Both the position numbers and the translations under genes were made by a program. This document shows, one piece after another, positions 50,804-60,323 of a stretch of DNA of 64,000 nucleotides (its first letter is position 1; every line of letters begins with the position of its first letter). The notes below the pieces were generated by a model. The model was not told the DNA's origin and did no database searches. It worked only from the letters and a program-made list of their open reading frames with translations. The DNA is from DASREM01 sp035652095 (lineage in GTDB: Bacteria; Acidobacteriota; Terriglobia; Terriglobales; Acidobacteriaceae). The DNA is taken from positions 124,001 through 188,000 of the forward strand of contig DASREM010000014.1 of assembly GCA_035652095.1 (NCBI GenBank). The letters run 5' to 3'.

Positions 50804-52363
50804 ATGAGAAGAGTGCTCTTCCTGTTCGTTGCAATGGTGACGGTGTTCGCCACATTACTTCCGTCTTTTGCCGCATCCGGCCCGATCGTGATGCACGAAG
50901 TTAAACACGATGTATCGCTGCCCGCCCGCGACATGGGTAACAACCTTCCTGTGATCCGCGAGAACAAATTCGGACTGCTCAATCCCAACCGCTCCATTAA
51001 AGTCGCGCCCGGTTCGCAATTGGCGGCCGATCCGGTGGCAGCTGTGCCCGGTCCGGCGCAGGTGAGCACCACGAACCTGCTGAACTTCGATGGCATCGGC
51101 GCAAACGGCTTCGCGCCGCCTGACACCAACGGCTCGGTCGGCGGCACCCAGTTTGTCGAGACCGTGAACCTGCAGTATGCCGTCTACGACAAAAATACCG
51201 GCGCTGTCATCTCCGCCCCAAAAAGCATCAGCACTCTCTGGAGCGGCTTCGGTGGCACCTGCCAGACCGGCAGCATGAGCGACCCGATCGTTCTTTGGGA
51301 CAAGGCTGCGCAGCGCTGGTTCATCAGCATTGTCGGTATTAGCAGCACGTTCCACCAGTGCTTCGCGATCTCTACCACCAGCGATGCGACCGGCAGCTAC
51401 AACCGTTACGACTTCTCGTTCGGCACCAACTTGAACGACTTCCCGAAATTCGGCGTGTGGCCGGATGCGTACTATGGTTCGTACAACATCTTCGCAAACG
51501 GCGGCGTCTCGTTCATTGGCGCGGAAGCTTGCGCTTATGACCGCGCAGCCATGCTCGCGGGTACAACCGCCACCTCCGTTTGCTTCCAGAAGACGATCAA
51601 TGATTTCGCGCTGCTTCCAGCCGACCTCGACGGCAACACCCCGCCGCCCAGCGGCGCCACCAACCCCTACGTGGAACTCGCGACCACAACTTCCATCAAC
51701 CTCTTCCAGTTCCATGTGGACTTTGTCAATACCAACAACTCCACCTTCACTGGACCAACTCCGCTGACCGTAGCGGCCTGGACTCAGCTCTGCCCGACCG
51801 GCACCCGCGCCTGCGTTCCCCAGCCTTCACCTGGTGAAAAGCTCGACGGAAAAGGCGATCGCTTGAACTATCGCAACGCGTATCGCAATTTCACCGATCA
51901 CGAAGCGCTGGTCCTGACTCAGGTCGTGGACAAGGGCGCAGGCATCGCTGGCGAGCGCTGGTACGAAGTTCGCAGCCCGCGTTCCGGCGCTACCATCTTC
52001 CAGCAAGGCACCGTGGTGAATCCGGGCGCCACGAATTTCTGGCTGGGCAGCATCGCACAGGACAAGCTCGGCGATATCGCGCTCAGCTACAACGTGTCCA
52101 ATGCCACCACAACCTTCCCCTCCGTACAGTATGTCGGCCGCGTCCCCACCGATCCGATAGGAAAGATGGAAGCGCCGAAGTCTGTCATCAGAGGCACGGG
52201 TGCGCAGACCGCAACCTCCAATCGTTGGGGAGACTATGCCAGCATGAGCATCGATCCCGCAGACGATTGCACCTTCTGGGCGTCGAACGAGTACATCAAG
52301 ACCACCGGAAGCTTCAACTGGAAGACCCGCATCGTGAAGTTCAAATTCAACAGCTGTAACTAG
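50804..52363 (+). CDS. Large secreted protein, paralogue of 60471-62078
   Basis: A 519-residue exported protein. Signal peptide MRRVLFLFVAMVTVFATLLPSFA. Mature part begins HEVKHDVSLPARDM, and the body has repeated beta-rich patterns: PPDTNGSVGGTQFVETVNLQYAVYDK, WDKAAQRWFISIVG, GVWPDAYYGSYNIF, SNRWGDYASMSIDPADDCTFW. These suggest a beta-propeller-like ectodomain; I know no enzyme with this sequence. The ATG at 50804 has AAGGAGAAA upstream. A strong terminator follows, then a parvulin-type gene. The same two-gene order recurs at 62078-59301 on the other strand. Confidence 0.85.
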   Translation: MRRVLFLFVAMVTVFATLLPSFAASGPIVMHEVKHDVSLPARDMGNNLPVIRENKFGLLNPNRSIKVAPGSQLAADPVAAVPGPAQVSTTNLLNFDGIGANGFAPPDTNGSVGGTQFVETVNLQYAVYDKNTGAVISAPKSISTLWSGFGGTCQTGSMSDPIVLWDKAAQRWFISIVGISSTFHQCFAISTTSDATGSYNRYDFSFGTNLNDFPKFGVWPDAYYGSYNIFANGGVSFIGAEACAYDRAAMLAGTTATSVCFQKTINDFALLPADLDGNTPPPSGATNPYVELATTTSINLFQFHVDFVNTNNSTFTGPTPLTVAAWTQLCPTGTRACVPQPSPGEKLDGKGDRLNYRNAYRNFTDHEALVLTQVVDKGAGIAGERWYEVRSPRSGATIFQQGTVVNPGATNFWLGSIAQDKLGDIALSYNVSNATTTFPSVQYVGRVPTDPIGKMEAPKSVIRGTGAQTATSNRWGDYASMSIDPADDCTFWASNEYIKTTGSFNWKTRIVKFKFNSCN

Positions 52364-52381
52364 TCGAAACACTCCGTAATG

Positions 52382-52419
52382 GCGGCGCGCCGGCAAAGCA
52401 TCGGCGCGCCGCTTTTGTT
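52382..52419 (+). terminator. Strong intrinsic terminator after the 50804 gene
   Basis: GCGGCGCGCCG (52382-52392) pairs perfectly with CGGCGCGCCGC (52402-52412) around a 9-base loop, followed by TTTTGTT. It separates the secreted-protein gene from the PPIase gene, so the latter probably has its own promoter or depends on read-through. Confidence 0.9.
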
Positions 52420-52463
52420 ATCCTCCCTTCGCGTACCCAACACCAGATTTAGAGGTCGGCATC

Positions 52464-53441
52464 ATGTCGAAGCTGTCGCTGTTCTGCGTTTTCTTAATTG
52501 CTGGTTGTGCCCTGGCCTTACCTCCGCAAGATGAATCTTCGGTGGCGGAGGCAAAACCCGCGCCTCTTCCCAGCACCGCAACTCTGCCCCCCGATTACAC
52601 GGTGTTGACCATCGACGGGCTGTGTCCCGGGCAGCCAAAGGCGGCTTACTCGAAGGCCTGCAAAACCGTAGTCACGCGCCGCGAATTTGAGAAGCTGGTT
52701 CACGCCCTGAACCCGGCAATGACAAAGTTCGAACGCCGGCAACTGGCCGGCAATTACGCCCAGGCGCTCACTCTCGCCCACGAAGCGGAGCGCCGCGGGC
52801 TCGATAAGCGTCCAGATGTGCAGGAACGGCTGCGCTATGCACGCCTGCGCACGTTGGCATCGGAAACCGCAAGTGAGATTTACAAGGAATCCATTCGAAG
52901 CTCCGACGCGCAAATCACTTCGTATTACAACCAGAACAAATCCACGTTCGAGAAATTCGCGCTGGAGCGCCTGTTTGTGCCGCACGAGAAGCAGGGCGAT
53001 ACGAACTCTCCTCAGGAAGCCGAAATGAAGGCCCTGGCGGACAAGATGCATGCGCGGGCGGCTGCCGGCGAAGACTTCACCGCCCTGCAGAAGGAGGCGA
53101 ATGCCGAGTCGGGCATTAAAGGTGACGTGGACGTGAAAATGACGGACGTAAGCCGCCGCGTGCTCCCGGAAAATCATCAGGGCGTCTTCGAATTGTCCGC
53201 CGGACAGGTCTCTTCCCTGATCAGCGACGATACCGGCTACTACGTCTACAAGATCGTGAAGCGCGAGATTCCTTCGCTCCAGGATGCACGCCGCCAGGTC
53301 GAACTCGAGTTGCAAAATCACAATCAGAGTTCAGCGTTCGCCAAGATCCGGGACGCAGCCAAGCCGAATATCAACGAAGCGTACTTCGAGAAGTACGATC
53401 CGCCGCCGGCGGAAGAAGATACCGCAATCGAGAACGACTAG
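52464..53441 (+). CDS. Exported parvulin-type peptidyl-prolyl isomerase (SurA/PpiD-like), copy 1
   Basis: A 325-residue exported chaperone. Signal peptide with a lipobox-like LIAGC (residues about 11-15) suggests a lipoprotein. A SurA-N-like helical domain (RREFEKLVHALNPAMTKFERRQLA) is followed by a parvulin domain (ERLFVPHEKQGD, ADKMHARAAAGEDFTALQKEA, LSAGQVSSLISDDTGYYVYKIVKRE). It folds outer-membrane or secreted proteins in the periplasm. It pairs with the upstream secreted protein as a possible dedicated chaperone. The paralogue at 59301-60323 shares the C-terminal YFEKYDPP and acidic END ending. Confidence 0.88.
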   Translation: MSKLSLFCVFLIAGCALALPPQDESSVAEAKPAPLPSTATLPPDYTVLTIDGLCPGQPKAAYSKACKTVVTRREFEKLVHALNPAMTKFERRQLAGNYAQALTLAHEAERRGLDKRPDVQERLRYARLRTLASETASEIYKESIRSSDAQITSYYNQNKSTFEKFALERLFVPHEKQGDTNSPQEAEMKALADKMHARAAAGEDFTALQKEANAESGIKGDVDVKMTDVSRRVLPENHQGVFELSAGQVSSLISDDTGYYVYKIVKREIPSLQDARRQVELELQNHNQSSAFAKIRDAAKPNINEAYFEKYDPPPAEEDTAIEND

Positions 53442-53576
53442 CACGGCCCCTCCGGCAGCCCTTCGCCGGAAACCTGCCGGGGCGGACGCGATTTGACAGC
53501 TTCCGCCCGGCAGGAGCAAACTCCCTGACCAGCGCTTTCGCTCCCACGGCCCCAGTTCAATCCAGGAGTGACTTCC

Positions 53577-54818
53577 ATGAACGCAGCGCCCCCCGTCAAC
53601 CGCACCATCATCTTCTTCTTCTTCACGATCCTTCTGCTCGCACTCGCGGTCTGTCTGTTTCAACCAACCCGCTCAGCCGTGGTTCACGCCCAGAGCACTC
53701 TCGGCGGTCCCATTCCCAACCTGACAACCCTAGAGACCTCGCTGTTCAACCAAGGATTCCAGGCGTTCATCCATCTCTGGGACCCGCAGCAAGGCCTGGG
53801 AGCGGCCTACAACCAGGAAGCTTGCTCTGTATGCCACAAAGATCCCGTGATTGGAGGAAATTCCACGCAGAAGATCACGTTCTTCGGCACTTTAAACTTT
53901 GACGGGACTTTCAATCCGCTTAGCAGCGAGGGTGGTCCTTTCCTGCAGGCGCAGCCTTTCCAGTTCCAGCAGTGCCTGATCAAGGGAGAAAAAATTCCGC
54001 CAGACGCCACCATCGCCGCCGTTCATCAGGCGCCACAAACTTTCGGCGCGGGATTGATCGACAACATTCCACCTGCACAGATTTCCGCCCAGGCTGTGGA
54101 TAAGGGAATGGGGGTACACGGCATCACAAACATGGTGTTGGATCAAAACGGAAAATTACAAGTCGGCCGCTTCGGCTTGAAGGCGCAGTTTGCCAATCTG
54201 TTGCAAACCGATGCCAGCGAGTTGCAAAGCGAAATCGGAGTCACGAATCCGCTTTTCCCGACGGAAGATTTGCCAGGCGGCCAACCCATCCCTCCGAATT
54301 GCTCCATCAAAATCGAACCGAACGACGACGGAAAGCAGCTTATCGCGCTTTATCACTACAACGTCTATCTCGCGCCGAACTCTCCCGGCTCCGGCAACGC
54401 ACACGGGCAGTTGCTATTCAACAGCGTGGGCTGCAATCTGTGCCACCTGCCCAGCTACAAGACCGCCCATCGCGTTTTCATTCCGGTCGCTTTCAAAGGC
54501 AGGTTCCTGGAGAGCCACGCTCTCGAAGATCAACCGGTGAACCTCTATTCCGACCTGCTTCTTCACGACATGGGTGCGAGTCTCAGCGATGGATACCCGG
54601 TCGGGCTCGCGACGGGCAGTATGTTCCGCACCGCCCCGCTGTGGGGCCTGTCAACTCGCATCGCGGACGGCGACGGGTTGCTGCACGACGGACGGGCGAA
54701 AGATGTGGTGAGCGCAATCGGGTTCCACGGCGGCGAAGCGGCCCAGGTGATCACAAACTTCAACGCGCTGAGCTCCGGCGATCAGGCCGACGTGATCGCC
54801 TTCATCAGTTCGCTTTAG
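53577..54818 (+). CDS. Di-haem cytochrome-like oxidoreductase (DUF1111)
   Basis: A 413-residue exported c-type haem protein. After a signal anchor (residues about 10-33) come two CxxCH haem sites: CSVCHKDP near residue 83 and CNLCHLPS near 286. The C-terminal region NLYSDLLLHDMGASLSDGYPVGLATGSMFRTAPLWGLS is the conserved core of DUF1111/thiol-oxidoreductase-like proteins. These resemble MauG-like di-haem enzymes but their substrate is unknown. The ATG at 53577 has AGGAG eight bases upstream. It lies between the PPIase gene and blaI. Confidence 0.92.
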   Translation: MNAAPPVNRTIIFFFFTILLLALAVCLFQPTRSAVVHAQSTLGGPIPNLTTLETSLFNQGFQAFIHLWDPQQGLGAAYNQEACSVCHKDPVIGGNSTQKITFFGTLNFDGTFNPLSSEGGPFLQAQPFQFQQCLIKGEKIPPDATIAAVHQAPQTFGAGLIDNIPPAQISAQAVDKGMGVHGITNMVLDQNGKLQVGRFGLKAQFANLLQTDASELQSEIGVTNPLFPTEDLPGGQPIPPNCSIKIEPNDDGKQLIALYHYNVYLAPNSPGSGNAHGQLLFNSVGCNLCHLPSYKTAHRVFIPVAFKGRFLESHALEDQPVNLYSDLLLHDMGASLSDGYPVGLATGSMFRTAPLWGLSTRIADGDGLLHDGRAKDVVSAIGFHGGEAAQVITNFNALSSGDQADVIAFISSL

Positions 54819-54954
54819 AGAAAAACGAGGCTGAGCCTTTCATCTCCTTGCGGCAAGCACCGCATGCGAGTAGCATTCCCGGACTCGGCCTCGTGCTGAA
54901 AATCACTCTGCCTGCAACCGTTTCGGGTAAAATTTCAACTTCGGTGAGCTGTTC

Positions 54955-55377
54955 ATGAATCGAATCTTCAGCTTTTTTCAAACCAGTCCCAAGACTCGGC
55001 TCGGACCTCTTGAACAGGAGCTGCTGGAAGTCCTTTGGAAACGCAAGAATGCGACCGTCCGCGAACTGCTGGAAGACGGCTCCATCCAGCTCGCGTACAC
55101 CACGGTGATGACCACCCTCGACCGCCTTTACAAGAAAGAACTCCTCGACCGCGTAGCCGAAGGGCGCGCGTTCCGTTACAGCCTTCGCCACAGTCTCCAG
55201 GACCTTCACCGGGCGGCGATTGGCGAGGTCATCGCAGACCTGCTCGCTTCGGGAAGCTCTTCCACCGTGCCTTTATCGTACCTGGTCGAGGCGATCAGCG
55301 AACACGACGCTCGCGCTCTCGATGAGTTGCAGACCCTGGTCGAACGCAAGCGCAAGGAACTTCGCGACAAGGAGTAG
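54955..55377 (+). CDS. BlaI/MecI/CopY-family repressor
   Basis: A 140-residue winged-helix repressor: LGPLEQELLEVLWKRKNATVRELLEDGSIQLAYTTVMTTLDRLYKKELLDRVAEGRAFRY is the DNA-binding domain with the conserved LAYTTVMTTLDRL recognition helix. The C-terminal helix region dimerises. Such repressors are cleaved by a membrane M56 peptidase in response to beta-lactam or metal. That partner gene follows 6 bases later, so the pair forms a two-gene sensor-repressor operon. No beta-lactamase or transporter target is adjacent. Confidence 0.95.
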   Translation: MNRIFSFFQTSPKTRLGPLEQELLEVLWKRKNATVRELLEDGSIQLAYTTVMTTLDRLYKKELLDRVAEGRAFRYSLRHSLQDLHRAAIGEVIADLLASGSSSTVPLSYLVEAISEHDARALDELQTLVERKRKELRDKE

Positions 55378-55383
55378 CCAGCA

Positions 55384-56334
55384 ATGTTCATCGCCAGGTG
55401 CATTGGCGTGTCCCTTGCAGAATTCGTGATCCTGTATCTGTCGCTGTCCCTGCTTGTCGCGCGCTTCTGGAGACACGGGCTGGGCTGGTTGGACTCCGGG
55501 TCCGCCCGTGCTTCCGAAACTCTGTTGTTCGCGGTCCGCACCTTGCCCCTGTTGGGGTCTGCATTGTTCACGCTTGCTTTCACGGTTCCGTCGTTTCTGA
55601 TCCTGGAACCGCGCACCACCGACGAAGAGGTCGGCATCGCACCCGCCCTGCTCGCCGCCTGCTTCCTGGGATTCCTGGTCTGGGGCATCTTGCGCGCCGT
55701 CGCAACGCAGAGGAGGACCTCGCGTACCGTTTCCGAATGGCTGAGTGGAGCGACCGCTGTTCCCGCGGACGCAACCGTGCCGGTGTTCCGCACCTGCCAG
55801 CACGCGCCGGCGCTCACCGTGGCCGGCCTGGGCTCGCCTCGCGTTCTGGTCTCGGAAACCGCTTATTCGGTGCTGACCCAGCACGAGCTCAGCATTGCTT
55901 TGCGCCACGAACTCGCGCATGTTCGTTGGCATGACAACTGGAAGAAGCTAGTATTTCGGGTCCTCGAGTTCCCCGGCATGTCGGCGTTGGAGTCGGCATG
56001 GTCGGAGAAAGCCGAGATGGCCGCTGACGATGCTGCAGTTTCCAATTTCGATGACGCGCTTGACCTGGCGTCGGCGCTGATCAAGCTTTCCCGCCTCGCC
56101 CCCGTGCAGTGCGATGCCGAACTCGCCACCGGCCTGCTTCACTCCTCCCCGGCGTCTTTAAGCGTCCGTGTACGCCGCCTGTTCCAGTGGAATCAGCCGG
56201 ACCGGACCATCCGCCACCGCTCAAACTGGATGCTTCTCCTTCCCGCCGTGGCCATGATTCTGACCACGGTGGCCCTCAATTACAGCTTCGTGCTCATCCA
56301 AATGCACGCAGTTACCGAATGGCTCGTGCAATAA
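55384..56334 (+). CDS. M56-family membrane metallopeptidase (BlaR1-like, without sensor domain)
   Basis: A 316-residue membrane peptidase. Transmembrane helices near 7-27, 48-75, 85-110 and at the C-terminus near 285-308. The zinc site HELAHVRWHDNW (residues about 177-188) with downstream EKAEMAADDAAV is intact. It ends after the last helix and lacks the penicillin-binding sensor domain of true BlaR1 (about 585 residues), so the inducing signal must be sensed differently. It is cotranscribed with the BlaI-type repressor, its probable substrate. Confidence 0.92.
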   Translation: MFIARCIGVSLAEFVILYLSLSLLVARFWRHGLGWLDSGSARASETLLFAVRTLPLLGSALFTLAFTVPSFLILEPRTTDEEVGIAPALLAACFLGFLVWGILRAVATQRRTSRTVSEWLSGATAVPADATVPVFRTCQHAPALTVAGLGSPRVLVSETAYSVLTQHELSIALRHELAHVRWHDNWKKLVFRVLEFPGMSALESAWSEKAEMAADDAAVSNFDDALDLASALIKLSRLAPVQCDAELATGLLHSSPASLSVRVRRLFQWNQPDRTIRHRSNWMLLLPAVAMILTTVALNYSFVLIQMHAVTEWLVQ

Positions 56335-56871
56335 AATTTTCTGCCTTGTAAGGAAAGTGCCTCTCCGGTTCGTCTTGCAAATATCAGCAGATTGGGAGAC
56401 GCGCGATTTCGGCGTGCTTACCTTTCGCTTCGTGGTTGACGTTTAAGCGCTTCCAATGAGACGGCGAAGCGCTTACCGGGCTGGCGAGCCCGACTTTTGC
56501 TGAGAGGGCGGAAGCATCGGCTCGCCACCCCTCCTTCCCTGTTCCATGGCCGCACTCGTATCCCCGACGAGTCCAGAGGTCCTGCGATGAAGCTCACCAT
56601 GAACCCCGTTCGGATCTGGCTACGAGCGGATTTCCCCGGGGTTGGCATGAATGTGCCTCGCCTGCGATCAAAGTTGCAAGAGTTTGCAACCTTCGGTGGA
56701 TGGAACCTGCCGCTACGCACTGCCAGTTCCGGCACAGCGCAGTTCGGACCTCAAGAAGTTACACGCAGTTCCCGGAATGGCATGCATCGGTATCTCGCAT
56801 GCATGTTTCGTAGTCAGAGTTGTGTTCCCGCAACATAACATTGCGGGTGAATCTCACCCTGTGGAGGAAGT
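56335..56871. other. 537-base leader region upstream of the subtilisin gene, no supported gene
   Basis: Frames here have poor composition and no ribosome binding sites. Visible structures: the direct repeat GCATGCAT at 56780 and 56797 (17 bases apart), a perfect hairpin CCCGCAA/TTGCGGG at 56827-56847, and a GGAGG ribosome binding site just before the ATG at 56872. Regulation of the peptidase at the leader level is possible. Confidence 0.55.
56827..56847 (+). promoter_or_regulatory. Hairpin in the subtilisin gene leader
   Basis: CCCGCAA (56827-56833) and TTGCGGG (56841-56847) form a perfect 7-base-pair stem around CATAACA, ending 24 bases before the start codon and 17 bases before the GGAGG. 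Confidence 0.5.
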
Positions 56872-59226
56872 ATGAGTACCCCGCTGTTGCCTTACCGCTG
56901 GACCGGTCGTGCCTTACTCGTTGTCACGCTATTCATTTCCCTGGCCGCCCTGGCGGCACAGAATGAGCAAGTCATCATTCGCTCGACTGGTTCTCGTCAA
57001 CAACTCAAGCAGAAAGTCCTGGCCTTGGGTGGAACCATTCATTACGAATTCAAGAACGTAACTGCTGTGTCCGCGACCGTACCCAGGACTTCCATGGCCG
57101 CGCTGAATGCCGTTCCTGAGTTCAAGCTGCGAAAAACGGTTACGGTTTCCGCGCCGGCCCCGCGCGCTCCGAAGGGTTTTTTCAAGGGCGTCGTGAAGAT
57201 GAATCCGGCGGGAAAAATTTCCTACGACCGCAGCACCATCATCAACAACGCGCAGAAGTTGCCCAGCGACTACCTCTTCAACAACACATTGATCAACGCA
57301 ACAGCGCTTCAGGCCAAGGGCGACCTGGGCCAGGGAATTGTGGTGGCCATCATTGACAGCGGCACGGCGAATAATCCCGATGTCGTTCCTGCACTCGCCG
57401 GAACCGTGATCGGCGGCGAGAATTTCGTCCCCAGCGATGAAGATCCGGTCGGCTCCGCCACCAGCACCTTGAACGGTTCCCATGGCACCTGGGTCGGCAC
57501 CATGATCGCGGGCCACGTGGGCTTCATCTTTCCCAATGATGATTGTCTGGTGCAATCGCTGCAACTGAATGCCCCGGACTCGGTCATTGACCAGGGTGAC
57601 GGCACGTCGGTCATCCCCATGGTCGGCGTCGCGCCTGCGGCCAGCATCTACGCGCTGAAGGTATTCCCTTCGGATGGGTCGGGCGCTCCGGATGATCGCA
57701 TCATCGCCGCCATGGATCGCGTCATCACCATCAAGAAGAACTTCCTCGACGGGCAGCCCTCTGTCCCTGTCTCCGGAACCGGCACCGAAGATGATCCGTT
57801 CATCTACGATTCTCTGAACATCCAGGTCGTCAACATGAGCCTCGGCGGCCCCACCGAAGACGCCGGGCGCGACATTGAAGATCTGCTCACCCAGCAACTG
57901 CTCGAAGTCGGCATCACCCTGGCAACATCGGCGGGAAATGCTGGCCCCGCGCTGCTGACGGTCGGCAGCCCCGCTACCGGCCTGGGAGGAATCTCTTCCG
58001 CGGCAGCCAACATCCCAGCGCACGAGCGGATCTTCTGGGATATCGCCGGAACCAGCTCCTGCGCGGTTGGACTCGGTTTGCTGGCGCGGCCGAACGATAC
58101 TCTGCAGACTGCCTACTTCAGCTCTCGCGGCCCCACGGCCGACGGCCGGGTGGGCGTTGACGTGACTTCTGCGGGCTTCTTCAACTTTGTCGAAGGCGCC
58201 GACGGAAGTCTCTCGCTGGTTGCCGGAACCTCGTTCGCAGCTCCTGCGGTCGCAGGCGCGGCGGCGTTGCTCGACTTCGCGGTGCCGACTGCCAACGCCA
58301 CCCAGGTTCGCAACGCGATCGTGTTGGGCGCGAATCCGAACCTGCTCGGCGACAAGTCCACCCGCCTCGACCAGGGCCACGGCTACCTTGATGTCAACGG
58401 AGCTCTCAAGCTGCTCCGCAATCACCAGGCGCCCAGCAAACTCCCAGCGTTCCCGCCATTTTCCGGAGATGTTGCCGCGAACCTGGTGAAGTTCAACCTG
58501 ATTCCTCAAACCCTGAAAGCGGGAACTCCCATCCATATCGCGGTCAACAACATGGTTCCCGGACAGAAACGGGAGTTCCTGATCCAGATTGGCAAAGATA
58601 TCGGGAACGTGCAGGTGAACCTCACCGGTGTCACCCCGCAACTGCCTCCGGACAAGCAGAACCAGTTGTTCGGTGACGATATCTTCTTCGCCGTGCACCA
58701 GGCCAAGACCTCGGCCCACGGAGAAGGCGACTACCCGGTCGCGACCTTCGCGAATGCCCCGGCATTATTCACAATTGACGGGCCTGAGCCGGGCTTCATG
58801 CGCGTGGCCTTCGTCGGCGACTGGACCAATGCCGGAAAAGTATCGGCGACCTTGACCATCACCGCTACCAATAAAGGCGGCGCGAAGTTCGACAAGTACG
58901 CCAAGATCAGCGAGGGAGAGTTGCAGACGGTTCCGTTTACAGTCCCCTCCGGCATCGGCGTGGTGACCTTCGAGCTCACCTGGAACAATGACTGGAGCCA
59001 TTACCCAACCAATGATCTGGACCTGATCGTGGTGGATCCGGACGGAAACCTGATTCTCGATGGCGCCACTCTGAACGGGCGCGAGACGGCGACCATCTTC
59101 ACTCCAAAGGCCGGGGATTACACGATCCTGGTGGACGGATTCAACGTCTTCGGTAAGCTGCACGATGATGGCAGCGAGACCGGACCACAAACCGACACCT
59201 ACCGGCTGCGCGTATTCGAACAATAG
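56872..59226 (+). CDS. Secreted S8-family serine peptidase (subtilisin-like)
   Basis: A 784-residue exported protease. Signal peptide with hydrophobic core at about 12-29. A propeptide-like I9 region (QVIIRSTGSRQQLKQKVLALGG) precedes the catalytic domain. The triad is intact: Asp162 in AIIDSG, His204 in GSHGTWVGTMIAGH, Asn356 in SAGNAG for the oxyanion hole, and Ser454 in AGTSFAAPAVAGAAALL. A C-terminal beta region (residues about 540-784), with a DLDLIVVDPDGNLIL element typical of pre-peptidase C-terminal domains, may mediate substrate or surface binding. GTGGAGGAAG precedes the ATG. Confidence 0.95.
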   Translation: MSTPLLPYRWTGRALLVVTLFISLAALAAQNEQVIIRSTGSRQQLKQKVLALGGTIHYEFKNVTAVSATVPRTSMAALNAVPEFKLRKTVTVSAPAPRAPKGFFKGVVKMNPAGKISYDRSTIINNAQKLPSDYLFNNTLINATALQAKGDLGQGIVVAIIDSGTANNPDVVPALAGTVIGGENFVPSDEDPVGSATSTLNGSHGTWVGTMIAGHVGFIFPNDDCLVQSLQLNAPDSVIDQGDGTSVIPMVGVAPAASIYALKVFPSDGSGAPDDRIIAAMDRVITIKKNFLDGQPSVPVSGTGTEDDPFIYDSLNIQVVNMSLGGPTEDAGRDIEDLLTQQLLEVGITLATSAGNAGPALLTVGSPATGLGGISSAAANIPAHERIFWDIAGTSSCAVGLGLLARPNDTLQTAYFSSRGPTADGRVGVDVTSAGFFNFVEGADGSLSLVAGTSFAAPAVAGAAALLDFAVPTANATQVRNAIVLGANPNLLGDKSTRLDQGHGYLDVNGALKLLRNHQAPSKLPAFPPFSGDVAANLVKFNLIPQTLKAGTPIHIAVNNMVPGQKREFLIQIGKDIGNVQVNLTGVTPQLPPDKQNQLFGDDIFFAVHQAKTSAHGEGDYPVATFANAPALFTIDGPEPGFMRVAFVGDWTNAGKVSATLTITATNKGGAKFDKYAKISEGELQTVPFTVPSGIGVVTFELTWNNDWSHYPTNDLDLIVVDPDGNLILDGATLNGRETATIFTPKAGDYTILVDGFNVFGKLHDDGSETGPQTDTYRLRVFEQ

Positions 59227-59247
59227 TGCCGCCACTGGAGGGGTTCA

Positions 59248-59274
59248 AGCCCGGAGCCGCCATGGCTCCGGGCT
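59248..59274. terminator. Hairpin between convergent genes
   Basis: AGCCCGGAGCC (59248-59258) pairs perfectly with GGCTCCGGGCT (59264-59274) around GCCAT, between the stops of the subtilisin and the reverse-strand PPIase. There is no T-run, so it may work as a bidirectional or Rho-assisted terminator or protect 3' ends. Confidence 0.6.
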
Positions 59275-59300
59275 GTGCCTCCGGCCTGCGGCAGTACCAC

Positions 59301-60323
59301 CTAGTCGTTATCCACCTCGGGCTCATTTGCGCTGGGCGCCGGCGTATCGTACTTATCAAAATAGCTGTCGTTGATCTTGATATTCTCGATCTTCTTCAGC
59401 GCTTCGGCGCTGCGATGATTTTCCATTTCAATCGAAACCTGGTCGCGGATGCTCTCCAGCGGCGGCGTCTGCTTCGAGATCAGCTTATAAATCGTATAAC
59501 CGCTGGCATCGCTGATGATTCCCGAAACCGCTCCCGGCGCCAAATCGAATATCTGGTTGAATTCTGCCGGCAAGGAGCCACGCACCAGGTCGGGGACTTC
59601 AATCTCAGGCTCGCTCTTGATTCCGCTCTGCGCGAATGCTTCCTTCTGTAGCCCGGCAAAGTCTTCCCCCGCCGCTGCGCGCGCATGCATTTTCTCGGCG
59701 AGAGCCTTCATCTCCGCGGCACTAGAGTTGTCGCTTGATGCCGGCGCCCCCTCCGGGGTCGGCGGCAGGCCCTGCTTGGTTGCGGGAACAAACAGACGGT
59801 GGAAGTTGTAGCGGTCGAATTCAGAAGCATGGCTGTGATAGTACCGTTCCACGTCCTCATCGCTATGCGCGTTCGCGCTGCGAAGCACCTGCTTGTAGAG
59901 CGCGCTGCCGAGCGCGCTGGCACGAACGTAACTCAACAATGCGAGCACTTCCGGTTTCTTGTCCAGCCCGCGGTTGACCGCTTCATTCGATAACGCCAGC
60001 ATGCGGCCATAGTTTTGCGCGAGTTGCCGTCGCTCGACTTTGATCATCCGGGGATTAATCGCGTCGACCAGTTCCTCAAACTCGTCCCGCGTAATCACCG
60101 TCTTGCAGGCGCCTTGCTGCTTTGAAGCAGTTTTGCGGGAAGACTTTGCGCAATCGCTGTGCACGGTAATCACGGGGTAAGTCCGCGGCAGCGTAGTCGT
60201 CAAGGGCAGCTTCGGTAACGCTGGCTCGGACTCTTTTGCGGCCTGCGCGCAGAGTCCGTCCTGCAGCATAAACACCATCGTCAGAGAAAAAAAGATGAAC
60301 GTTATCTTACGTGCGATAGACAC
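59301..60323 (-). CDS. Exported parvulin-type peptidyl-prolyl isomerase, copy 2
   Basis: A 340-residue exported protein with signal peptide MSIARKITFIFFSLTMVFML (GTG start at 60323, GGAG seven bases upstream). Layout parallels the 52464 copy: ACKTVITRDEFEELVDAINPRM, RRQLAQNYGRML, RLFVPATKQGL, EKMHARAAAGEDFAGLQKEAFAQSGIKS and the rotamase-like GAVSGIISDASGYTIYKLISK. It ends YFDKYDTPAP and an acidic tail. It follows the secreted protein paralogue on the same strand, mirroring the pair at 50804-53441. Confidence 0.88.
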   Translation of the reverse strand: MSIARKITFIFFSLTMVFMLQDGLCAQAAKESEPALPKLPLTTTLPRTYPVITVHSDCAKSSRKTASKQQGACKTVITRDEFEELVDAINPRMIKVERRQLAQNYGRMLALSNEAVNRGLDKKPEVLALLSYVRASALGSALYKQVLRSANAHSDEDVERYYHSHASEFDRYNFHRLFVPATKQGLPPTPEGAPASSDNSSAAEMKALAEKMHARAAAGEDFAGLQKEAFAQSGIKSEPEIEVPDLVRGSLPAEFNQIFDLAPGAVSGIISDASGYTIYKLISKQTPPLESIRDQVSIEMENHRSAEALKKIENIKINDSYFDKYDTPAPSANEPEVDND

